From: Haloactinospora alba
Lineage (GTDB): Bacteria > Actinomycetota > Actinomycetes > Streptosporangiales > Streptosporangiaceae
Length of the DNA stretch: 64,000 nt
Reading direction: 5' to 3'
Assembly: GCF_006717075.1 (NCBI RefSeq)
Contig: NZ_VFQC01000001.1
Location: 1,411,501-1,475,500, forward strand
Each line of letters opens with the position of its first letter. Positions within the stretch are counted from its first letter, which is position 1. This document shows positions 36,808 through 44,255 of the stretch, in pieces. Below the pieces are notes generated by a model, which saw nothing but the letters and a program-made list of their open reading frames with translations, ran no database searches and was not told the DNA's origin. Both the position numbers and the translations under genes were made by a program.

Positions 36808-36972
36808 GTTCCGCACCACCCTCCAACGTCCTCGCTGCCCCATTGTGGCCCACGTCCCGCACCCGTGGGGCAGAAGATGCGGCTCTTCGGACGGCTGTCT
36901 TCGGCGTGCCGCCTACTGGGGGTATGACCGAGTTGTCTCCTGGTGGTAACCGCTGGGGCCGCCCTCCAGCAC

Positions 36973-37938
36973 TCACCGGGCCGGTGCGCCGACCGGCTCC
37001 GCAGCTGTGGCCGGAGCCTGCGGGGACGGGGCGGCGCTCCAGCCAGCGGAGCCGCGCTCCCGGGAGGCGGTATGTCCCAACGTGCGCAGTCTTCTCAGCG
37101 TGTTGACATCCGCGGCGTGCGGAGTTTCCGGGCCCGGGGTCTCGACGATGACCGGCACACCCGAGCTCACCGGGTGCCGGAACAACTCAGCGAAGGGCGC
37201 GGCCCCGATCCGACCGGCGCCGATGTTCTGGTGCAGGTCCTTGTTACTCGCGCACTGCGCTTTGGAGTCGTTGGCGTGGACGAGCTCCAACCGGTCGGCT
37301 CCGACGGTCTCCCCGAAACGGTCCAGCATGGCGCGCATACCCGGTGCGGTGGATATATCGTGGCCCGCGGCGAAGGAGTGCGCTGTGTCCAGGCACACCC
37401 GGAGCTTCGGATGCCACTCGAGCATGTCCAGGTACTCCGCCACATCGTCGACCGTGGCGCAGAGGGCTCCTCCCTGGCCGGCCATCGGTTCCAGGAGGAC
37501 CGGAGGGGAAGACGGGGAGAGCCGTTCCAGCACCGCAAGCAGACGCTCGCGCATGCGACGCAGCCCCTCCCGGCGGCCGTCCCGGACGGCGGAACCGGTG
37601 TGCACCACCACACCGCCCGCCTGGATCTCCTCCCCCCGGAGCAGCGCGTGTTCCAGGGAGGCGGCCGATCTCGTCGCGGTCTCCTGGTAGGGGGTCCCCA
37701 GGTTGATCAGGTAGGGCGCGTGGATGAACAGGGGGAGAGCGCTGTTCTCCCGCAACGCCGCGTCTTCCGCGGGGTTGCCGGGGCCTCGGGACCAGCTGCG
37801 GGGATTGCTGACGAACACCTGGATCGTCTCGGCCCGCACGGCGGCGGCGTATGCCAGCCCGCGTGTGGCGATCCCGCCGGAAACCGGGACGTGCGCACCG
37901 ACAGGAGACAGCGGCGAAGCAGTGTGTGGGGTTGTCAT
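36973..37938 (-). CDS. nfo: Endonuclease IV (AP endonuclease)
   Basis: This is a TIM-barrel zinc enzyme that cuts DNA at abasic sites in base-excision repair. Metal and active-site blocks are present: GAHVPVSGG, FIHAPYLINLGT, VVHTGS, LLEPMAGQGG, CLDTAHSFAAGHD, HANDSKAQCASNKDLHQNIG and VIVETPGPE. It is 321 aa from ATG 37938, or two residues longer from GTG 37944. AGGTGA lies very near the ATG. The last 40 residues are Ala/Pro-rich and outside the fold. Confidence 0.92.
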   Translation of the reverse strand: MTTPHTASPLSPVGAHVPVSGGIATRGLAYAAAVRAETIQVFVSNPRSWSRGPGNPAEDAALRENSALPLFIHAPYLINLGTPYQETATRSAASLEHALLRGEEIQAGGVVVHTGSAVRDGRREGLRRMRERLLAVLERLSPSSPPVLLEPMAGQGGALCATVDDVAEYLDMLEWHPKLRVCLDTAHSFAAGHDISTAPGMRAMLDRFGETVGADRLELVHANDSKAQCASNKDLHQNIGAGRIGAAPFAELFRHPVSSGVPVIVETPGPETPHAADVNTLRRLRTLGHTASRERGSAGWSAAPSPQAPATAAEPVGAPAR

Positions 37939-38037
37939 AGTCACCTGCCAGCATACGACCGCCGAGGTTCCGCGGGGTCACGCCGGTTCGTGCTCTCGGC
38001 TCGGTGTCAACCCGGCCGAAACGCTAACCTGCGGTCC

Positions 38038-38916
38038 GTGACTACTGCGCCACTGACCCTGCGTGAAGTAACCGGGGCATTCGAAGCTATCTACGATCCG
38101 GCATGGGCCGCTTCGTGGGACGCCGTCGGTCTGGTGTGCGGCGACCCGGAGCAGCCGGTGTCGAGAATCCTGTTCGCCGTCGACCCCGTGACATCGGTCG
38201 TTGACGAGGCCCTCGCGTGGAACGCGGACCTGGTCATCACCCACCACCCCCTGCTGCTGGGCGGAGTGAACAGCGTCGCGGCGACCGGCCCCAAGGGACG
38301 TGTCGTGCACCGGCTCATCCGCGCCGGTACAGCTCTCTACACCGCCCACACCAACGCCGACACCGCTTTCCCGGGAGTGTCGGACGCGCTCGCCCGAAAG
38401 GTCGGGCTGACCGGGGAACTGCGCCCGCTCGCTCCCGACCCGGACGACCCCGCCGGCCGCAGGGGAATCGGCCGTGTCGGCCGCCTTCCCGCCACGGTGA
38501 GCCTGCGGGAGTTCGCCCACCAGGCCGCGAACGGTCTGCCGGAAGTCGCCGGTGGTGTACGGGTGGCAGGGGATCCCGACCGGATGGTGGACTCCGTCGC
38601 CGTAGCCGGGGGAGCGGGCGACTCCCTAATGGAAACGGCGCGTACGGCCGGGGTGGACGCCTACCTCACCTCGGACCTGCGGCACCATCCGGCGTCGGAG
38701 TTCGTTGAGCACCCAGCGGCCCCCGCCCTGCTCGATACCGCTCACTGGGCCAGTGAGCACCCGTGGCTTGACGACGCCGCGTCCCGGTTGGTCGACGCGC
38801 TGCGAGGAGAACGCACTAATGTGGATACTCGTATATCCACCACACCCACGGACGCCTGGTCGCAGGCAGTACGAACCTCGCGTGATCACGGCCGTTTCCC
38901 ACAAGAGGAGTCCTGA
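38038..38916 (+). CDS. Nif3-like dinuclear metal centre protein
   Basis: This 292-aa NIF3/DUF34 protein forms a hexameric toroid with two metals per subunit. The motifs LVITHHPLLLGG, LYTAHTNADTA, VAVAGGAGDSLM, AYLTSDLRHH and DTAHWASEHPWL hold the metal ligands. A short C-terminal tail is added after the fold. GTG 38038 starts the family N-terminus. It is followed after 6 bp by the zinc-ribbon gene, the usual actinobacterial order nif3 - zinc ribbon - RNase H. The substrate is unknown. Confidence 0.9.
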   Translation: MTTAPLTLREVTGAFEAIYDPAWAASWDAVGLVCGDPEQPVSRILFAVDPVTSVVDEALAWNADLVITHHPLLLGGVNSVAATGPKGRVVHRLIRAGTALYTAHTNADTAFPGVSDALARKVGLTGELRPLAPDPDDPAGRRGIGRVGRLPATVSLREFAHQAANGLPEVAGGVRVAGDPDRMVDSVAVAGGAGDSLMETARTAGVDAYLTSDLRHHPASEFVEHPAAPALLDTAHWASEHPWLDDAASRLVDALRGERTNVDTRISTTPTDAWSQAVRTSRDHGRFPQEES

Positions 38917-38922
38917 ACCCAA

Positions 38923-39666
38923 GTGAAAGCAGAATCCGTCCACCAGATCCGCCTGCTGGATCTGCAGGAGATCGATACCCGCCTGGACCAGCTGGACCAC
39001 CGAGCGCGTAACCTTCCGGAGATCGCCGAGGTCCAGCGGCTCGACGCCCGTATCACGGAGCTGCACGAGCGTGTGGTCGCTGCCGAGACCGAGCTCTCCG
39101 ATCTCGGACGAGAACAGCGCAAGGCCGAGTCGGACGTCGAACAGGTCCGCAACCGCGCCGAGCGCGACAGCAAACGTCTGGACTCCGGCCAGGTCTCCTC
39201 CCCCAAAGAGCTGGAGAACCTGCAGTCGGAGATCGCGTCGTTGCACCAGCGCCAGTCCGAGCTGGAGGAGGTCGTGCTGGACGTGATGGAACGGCGCGAG
39301 GCGGCGGAACAACGCCGGGCCCAGCGGCAGCAGGAGCTGGACTCCGTGCGTGCCGAGCGTGACGAGGTGGAGGAACGACGGTCCTCGACTCTGCTGGAGA
39401 TCGAGGCGGACCGGGCTTCCGCGTCCGACCGGCGAGCCCGGGTCGTGGCTGACCTTCCCCAGGACCTCCTCGACTTCTACACCAAGCTGCGGGAGCAGTA
39501 CGCCGGTGTGGGGGCGGCCGCTCTGCACTACGGGCGGTGCGAGGGATGCAAACTGGCGTTGAGTCCGGCCGAACTCGCGGACATACGCCACGCGCCGGAC
39601 GACGAGGTGCGGCGGTGCGAACAGTGCCAGCGCATCCTCGTCCGCACCAGCTCTTCCGGACTGTGA
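38923..39666 (+). CDS. Coiled-coil protein with C4 zinc ribbon
   Basis: This 247-aa protein has residues about 5-175 forming a long antiparallel coiled coil rich in Glu, Arg and Leu. The C-terminus carries a four-Cys zinc ribbon, CEGCKLALSP and RRCEQCQRILV. The family is conserved beside nif3 and the RNase H/phosphatase gene in actinobacteria and elsewhere, probably with a role in RNA or nucleotide metabolism. The start is GTG 38923; the previous stop is 6 bp upstream. Confidence 0.88.
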   Translation: MKAESVHQIRLLDLQEIDTRLDQLDHRARNLPEIAEVQRLDARITELHERVVAAETELSDLGREQRKAESDVEQVRNRAERDSKRLDSGQVSSPKELENLQSEIASLHQRQSELEEVVLDVMERREAAEQRRAQRQQELDSVRAERDEVEERRSSTLLEIEADRASASDRRARVVADLPQDLLDFYTKLREQYAGVGAAALHYGRCEGCKLALSPAELADIRHAPDDEVRRCEQCQRILVRTSSSGL

Positions 39667-39692
39667 ACACCCGGAGCGGACAGGAGGACAAC

Positions 39693-40820
39693 ATGGCCCG
39701 GTGTTTGGTTCTGGAGGCGGACGGGGGATCGCGCGGCAATCCCGGGCCGGCCGGCTACGGCGCCGTGGTGCGGGACGCCACGACCGGCGAGGTGGTGGCC
39801 GAGGTCGCCGAGTCGCTCGGTTCCGCCACCAACAACGTCGCCGAGTACCACGGGCTGATAGCCGGTCTCGAGGCGGCTGCGGGCATCGACCCGCAGGCCG
39901 CGGTCGATGCCCGCCTGGACTCCAAACTCGTCGTGGAACAGATGTGCGGGCGGTGGCGGGTCAAACACCCCGACATGCGTCCGCTGGCCCAGCGCGCGAA
40001 GGAACGCGCGGCAGCGTTGCGGGAGGTGACGTACACGTGGGTGCCGCGCTCCCAGAACACGCACGCGGACCGGCTCGCCAACGAGGCCATGGACGCCGCG
40101 GCCTCGGGCGCGGAGATGGAGCATCGCAGGTCGGCCTCCACAACGGTCTCGGAGCCCGAGCCCTCCCACGAGTCCTCGGCGGAGCAGCCCCCGCCGGACA
40201 CGACACCCACGCGGCTGCTTCTGCTACGGCACGGCGAGACGCCGCTCTCCGCGGAGGGAAGGTTCTCCGACTCCGGGGAGAGCGCGCTCACCGAGACCGG
40301 GCGTGCGCAGGCCGGCGCCGCGGCCAGTGCGCTCGCACGGGAGGGGATCGACGCGATCCTCTCCTCCCCGCTTCGGCGCAGTAGGGAAACGGCCGAACGC
40401 GTCGCGCGTGAGATCGCTGTCGACGTGGAGTTCCGCGACGAACTCACCGAGACCGATTTCGGCGAGTGGGCGGGGATGTCCTTTTCCGAGGCCCGGAAGC
40501 ACTCGCGTGCGGAGCTCGACCGTTGGCTGGCCGATCCCGAGGTGGCGCCTCCGGGAGGCGAGAGTTTCGCCGCTGTGGCCCGCCGGGTCAGTGACGGCCG
40601 GGACAAGATCCTGGCGCAGCACCGTGCGGGAACCGTGCTGCTCGTCAGCCACGCCACCCCGATCACGGTCATGGTCCAACAGGCGCTGCTCGCACCGCTG
40701 CAGGCGCTGTACCGGATGCGTGTCGACACGGCGTGTCTGACGGAGATCGACTGCTACAGCGATGGGCCCATGGTGCTACGGAGGTTCAACGACGCGGCCC
40801 ATCTCGGCGGTACTGGATAA
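39693..40820 (+). CDS. Bifunctional RNase HI / histidine phosphatase
   Basis: This is a 375-aa fusion. The N-terminal RNase HI domain (about 1-135) shows EADGGSRGNPGPAGYGAV, NNVAEYHGLI, DSKLVVEQM and NTHADRLANEAMD with all acidic catalytic residues. A 40-residue Pro/Ser linker leads to a phosphoglycerate-mutase-like domain with LLRHGETPLS, SSPLRRSRETAE, ELTETDFGEWAG and SHATPITVM. The mycobacterial homologue combines RNase H with alpha-ribazole phosphatase activity. ATG 39693 has CAGGAGGACA upstream. Confidence 0.92.
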   Translation: MARCLVLEADGGSRGNPGPAGYGAVVRDATTGEVVAEVAESLGSATNNVAEYHGLIAGLEAAAGIDPQAAVDARLDSKLVVEQMCGRWRVKHPDMRPLAQRAKERAAALREVTYTWVPRSQNTHADRLANEAMDAAASGAEMEHRRSASTTVSEPEPSHESSAEQPPPDTTPTRLLLLRHGETPLSAEGRFSDSGESALTETGRAQAGAAASALAREGIDAILSSPLRRSRETAERVAREIAVDVEFRDELTETDFGEWAGMSFSEARKHSRAELDRWLADPEVAPPGGESFAAVARRVSDGRDKILAQHRAGTVLLVSHATPITVMVQQALLAPLQALYRMRVDTACLTEIDCYSDGPMVLRRFNDAAHLGGTG

Positions 40821-40839
40821 CAACGGGCCCTCGTCGGCC

Positions 40840-40845
40840 TAGAAT
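40840..40845 (+). promoter_or_regulatory. -10 element of rnpB
   Basis: TAGAAT lies 6-7 nt before the first paired base of RNase P RNA, an ideal spacing for a sigma-70-type -10. The -35 is weak. Confidence 0.5.
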
Positions 40846-40851
40846 GGAATG

Positions 40852-41243
40852 CGGAGAGAGTCGGCCAGGTGGTCGCGGCACCCGGGCTATCCGGTGTCGA
40901 GGAAAGTCCGGACTCCACAGGGCAGGGTGGTCGGTAACACCGACCCGGGGCGACCCGCGGGAAAGTGCCACAGAAAACAGACCGCCACCGCGTGCGGTGG
41001 TAAGGGTGAAACGGTGGTGTAAGAGACCACCAGCGGCCGGAGTGATCCGGTCGGCTTGGTAAACCCCACCCGGAGCAAGGTCAAGAAGGAAGGCTTCGGC
41101 CTTTCACGCGGACGGTTGAGGGCGGCCCGCCTGAGGTCCGCGGGTAGACCGCACCGAGGTTGCCGGCAACGGCAGCCCCAGATGGATGGCCGCCCGGTTC
41201 CACGGAACCCGACAGGATCCGGCTTATCGGCCGGCTCTCTCCT
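40852..41243 (+). ncRNA. rnpB: RNase P RNA (bacterial type A)
   Basis: This is the catalytic RNA that matures tRNA 5' ends. The conserved core is visible: GAGGAAAGTCCGGACTCCAC near the 5' end, ACAGAAAACAGACCGCC, the GGTAAGGGTGAAACGGTG region, CGGCTTGGTAAACCCCACC, and the 3' end with AGATGGATGGCCGCC and CCGACAGGATCCGGCTTAT. The ends pair (GGAGAGAGTCGGCC with GGCCGGCTCTCTCC), setting the limits to within a few bases. It is about 390 nt long. Confidence 0.96.
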
Positions 41244-41426
41244 CTCCCGGCGGCCGGGTGCGGCCTCCCTGGGGCCGGGGCGCGGCGATCCGCCGAGTGC
41301 GGCCACGTATCGCTCAACAACACCGGGAGCTACCGATAGATTGGTGAGAGGCTACGCCTCGTGGCGCTGCGGCGCGGTTCCCGAGGCGTGGCGCGGCCGG
41401 TGTCTCCTGTGAAGAGGGTGCGGTAG

Positions 41427-41561
41427 ATGGACTCGTCCGTGGCCTGGATGGCCCTGTTCGGCCTGCCTATTGCCGCGATACTCGTTATCGTCGGTTTCGC
41501 CTGGTACCACATGACGGAGGTGGAACAGGACGACCGCGACGATGTTCCGGACAGTGAGTGA
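41427..41561 (+). CDS. Small membrane protein, 44 aa
   Basis: The frame from ATG 41427 to TGA 41561 encodes MDSSVAWMALFGLPIAAILV, then IVGFAWYHMTEVEQDDRDD and a short acidic end. One hydrophobic helix is followed by a charged acidic tail. AGAGGG about 9 nt upstream is a suitable ribosome site, and a strong hairpin follows the stop by 6 bp. These signals make a real gene likely. The function is unknown. Confidence 0.62.
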   Translation: MDSSVAWMALFGLPIAAILVIVGFAWYHMTEVEQDDRDDVPDSE

Positions 41562-41567
41562 GAACGT

Positions 41568-41598
41568 CCGCTGGGGAGCACGTGCTGCACCCCAGCGG
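41568..41598. terminator. Bidirectional terminator hairpin
   Basis: CCGCTGGGG (41568-41576) pairs perfectly with CCCCAGCGG (41590-41598) around a loop that itself contains AGCACGTGCT. It lies between the 44-aa gene (+) and the SulP-carbonic anhydrase gene (-), which converge. Confidence 0.8.
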
Positions 41599-41639
41599 AA
41601 CGGCGCCGTCGTGCGGACGGCGGCGGTGCGTTCTCTCCC

Positions 41640-43964
41640 TCACGCGGGTGAGGTGTCCTGCTGCTCCGGGCTGTGTTCCTGGCGAGGCGTGCCGTCACCC
41701 TCGAACCGGATGGGAACGAACTCGGTCCGGTTCTCGTCCAGGATGTGCATCCGTACCGTTTCCAGGTCGTAGTAAAGACCGAAGAGTTTCAGCTCCCCCC
41801 GCTCGGACCGGCTGCGTACACCAGGGTAGGTAAGCAGGTTGTCCAGCTGCTGGGTGACGTTGTTCTGCGCGAGCAGACGCAGGGATTCCGCGGGGTTGGC
41901 GGGAGCGGGGCTGGTCGCGGCGAACCGTTCCAGGCTCGGAGCAGCGCCCCGCAGCCAGGGTCCGAGGTGTTCCAGCCGTTCGCTGTCGGGCTCCGATCCT
42001 GCCTCGCTGAGCAGAGCTTTCATCGCTCCGCAGTTCGAGTGTCCGCAGACCGCGATGGCGGATACGCCCAGCACCTCCACCGCGTACTCGATCGCGGCGC
42101 CGACGGAGTGGTCTGTTGGTTCTTCGTCGTTGCGCGGCACCAGGTTACCGATGTTGCGCACTGTGAAGAGGTCGCCTGGGCCGCTGCCGGTGATGAGGTT
42201 GGGCACCACCCGGGAGTCCGCGCACGTGATGAACAGGAACGGGGGGTTCTGCCCCTGGGCGAGCTGTGCCATGAGCGTGCGCATACGGTCGGTAACGGCC
42301 GCATGGTGCTCCTGAACCCCGGAGTGCAGTAGGTCCGAGGGGCTGGTGCCGCCGCTGTCGTCCATGGACCATGGTGTCCACCGTTGGGCCGTCTCACGCG
42401 GCGATGTCTTGTGTGCCGGAGGAGTTTGCATAGAGCTGCGTTCGTACCAGTTCTCGTGTATTTCGTCGATGTCCACGCATCCGCCGGTGCGTTCGTGGTC
42501 GAGGCGCCACGTGTGGATCGACTCGAATGCCGCGTGGTCCATGAAGTCCACGTGCAGGTCGAGGTCGACGTGGGAGCCTGTGGGAAGTGTACGCAGTACC
42601 TGCGTCACCCGTGGTACCCCCAGGAACGTGAGCGAGCCCTTCACCACGACGTGCCACCGGTCGTGGACCTGCTCGGTCAGTATGCTCAGTCGGGTGAGCC
42701 TGCGCAGTGAGAGGGCGAGTGCCAGGGCGACGCCGATCATCACCCCCGTGCCGATGCCGAAGGCGACCACGGCCACCAGTGTCGCTACGTAGACCGGGGC
42801 CTCGCGCTGCCGATGGAGGTAGCGCAGGTGCGCGACGTCGACCATCTGGAAACCGACGAAAACCAGAAGGCCGGCCAGGGCGGCCATGGGGATCAGCTCT
42901 ACCAGGTGGGCGAACAGCGCGACGAAGAGGAGCACCCACACCCCGTGCAGGACCGTCGCGAGCGGGGTGCGTCCACCCGCCCGGACGTTGGTCGTGCCGC
43001 GGACGATCACCCCGGCGACGGGAAGCCCTCCCAACGTTCCGCTGGCGATGTTCGCTGCCCCCTGTCCCAGGAGCTCCCGGTTGAGCCGGACCCGTCTGCC
43101 GTCGTGCAACCGGTCAACCGCGATCGCGCAGAGCAGCGATTCCACGCTGGCGACCATGGCGACGGTGAACACTCCCACGGTGACTCCGGGGACCTGTTCG
43201 AGTCCCGGAAATGCGGGGCCGCTCCAGGCAGCGGAGAACGACTCGGGAAGTGCCACCCGTTCCACGTCCCATCCGGCGACTGCGGCGAGAACGGTGGCAC
43301 CTCCCACGGCCATGAGGGCCGCGGGGATGCGGCTCGGCCGTAGCCCTCCGAGGCGTGGTAGTCGGGACCACAGGAACATGGTCGCCATGGTGACCACGCC
43401 CACGGCGACGGCGGCTGTGTGGTTGTTGACCAGCTGCTGGGGCAGTTCGAGGATGTTGGTTACGGCCGAGCTCTGGGGATCCCCACCCAGTACGACATGC
43501 AGCTGGGCCAGCGCGATCGTGACGCCGACGCCAGCCAGCATCCCGTGGATGACCGCTGGGGACACGGCCAGCGCTGCACGGGCCGCCCGAAAAGCTCCCA
43601 AACCGAGCTGGACCACTCCTGCCAAGGCCGTGATGAGGCAGGTGACCTGCCATCCGTAGCTCTGTACCAGCCCGAAGACGATGATGGTCAGGCCGGCTGT
43701 CGGCCCGCTTACCTGAACGGCGGATCCTCCGGTGGTGCCGGCGACGATCCCTCCCACCGCGGCAGCGATGATTCCGGATATGAGCGGCGCGCCCGAGGCG
43801 ATGGCGATACCCAGTGAGAGGGGGACCGCCACGAGGAACACGACGAGGGAGGCGGCGAAGTCCCCCGGAAGGTTGGCCGGTAACGGAAGAGAACGTACGC
43901 GAGTGAGGGGGGCAGTAGGCGCTTCCTGTCGGGCGGTGCGTGGCCGCTGAGGGGCTGCGCGCAT
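41640..43964 (-). CDS. SulP-family anion transporter fused to beta-carbonic anhydrase
   Basis: This is a 774-aa fusion. Residues about 25-400 form a SulP transporter (LPANLPGDFAASLVVFLVAV, VSGPTAGLTIIVFG, ASGTLGGLPVAGVIVRGTTN). Residues about 425-500 look like a STAS domain. Residues about 550-755 form a beta-carbonic anhydrase with zinc ligands Cys581, His642 and Cys645 plus Asp583/Arg585 (CADSR, GHSNCGA). Such fusions are known and suggest bicarbonate uptake or hydration coupled at the membrane. ATG 43964 has AGGGAGAC 4 nt upstream. Bicarbonate as substrate is inferred from the fusion. Confidence 0.9.
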   Translation of the reverse strand: MRAAPQRPRTARQEAPTAPLTRVRSLPLPANLPGDFAASLVVFLVAVPLSLGIAIASGAPLISGIIAAAVGGIVAGTTGGSAVQVSGPTAGLTIIVFGLVQSYGWQVTCLITALAGVVQLGLGAFRAARAALAVSPAVIHGMLAGVGVTIALAQLHVVLGGDPQSSAVTNILELPQQLVNNHTAAVAVGVVTMATMFLWSRLPRLGGLRPSRIPAALMAVGGATVLAAVAGWDVERVALPESFSAAWSGPAFPGLEQVPGVTVGVFTVAMVASVESLLCAIAVDRLHDGRRVRLNRELLGQGAANIASGTLGGLPVAGVIVRGTTNVRAGGRTPLATVLHGVWVLLFVALFAHLVELIPMAALAGLLVFVGFQMVDVAHLRYLHRQREAPVYVATLVAVVAFGIGTGVMIGVALALALSLRRLTRLSILTEQVHDRWHVVVKGSLTFLGVPRVTQVLRTLPTGSHVDLDLHVDFMDHAAFESIHTWRLDHERTGGCVDIDEIHENWYERSSMQTPPAHKTSPRETAQRWTPWSMDDSGGTSPSDLLHSGVQEHHAAVTDRMRTLMAQLAQGQNPPFLFITCADSRVVPNLITGSGPGDLFTVRNIGNLVPRNDEEPTDHSVGAAIEYAVEVLGVSAIAVCGHSNCGAMKALLSEAGSEPDSERLEHLGPWLRGAAPSLERFAATSPAPANPAESLRLLAQNNVTQQLDNLLTYPGVRSRSERGELKLFGLYYDLETVRMHILDENRTEFVPIRFEGDGTPRQEHSPEQQDTSPA

Positions 43965-44187
43965 GTGTCTCCCTGGCGTATTGGATTGAAGTGGTGCTTG
44001 CGGATGGCAACGGGGTCCCGTCCCACGGGGGTGCTCCAGTGGTGCATGGGCGCCGGCGGGTACGGATGTCCGCTGTTGTCACAGAGGACGAGCCATCGGT
44101 AACTAAATGTAGTCGTTTGACGGCGTAGTGGCACCTTTTGTGATGTGATTTTGGTAACCGTTTTCTACGTCCGGGTCATGACCCGTG

Positions 44188-44237
44188 CATGCGTGAGGGG
44201 GCCGGGCGAAGACCTTCGCCCGGCCCCCTCACGCATG
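44188..44237 (-). terminator. 24-bp perfect inverted repeat, terminator
   Basis: The arms 44188-44211 and 44214-44237 are perfect complements separated by 2 nt, an unusually long and GC-rich hairpin. It begins 18 bp after the stop of the 680-aa gene in its direction of transcription. No T-run follows. It is probably an intrinsic terminator or mRNA 3' protector. Confidence 0.8.
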
Positions 44238-44255
44238 GGCGCCGCGGGTGCTTCG

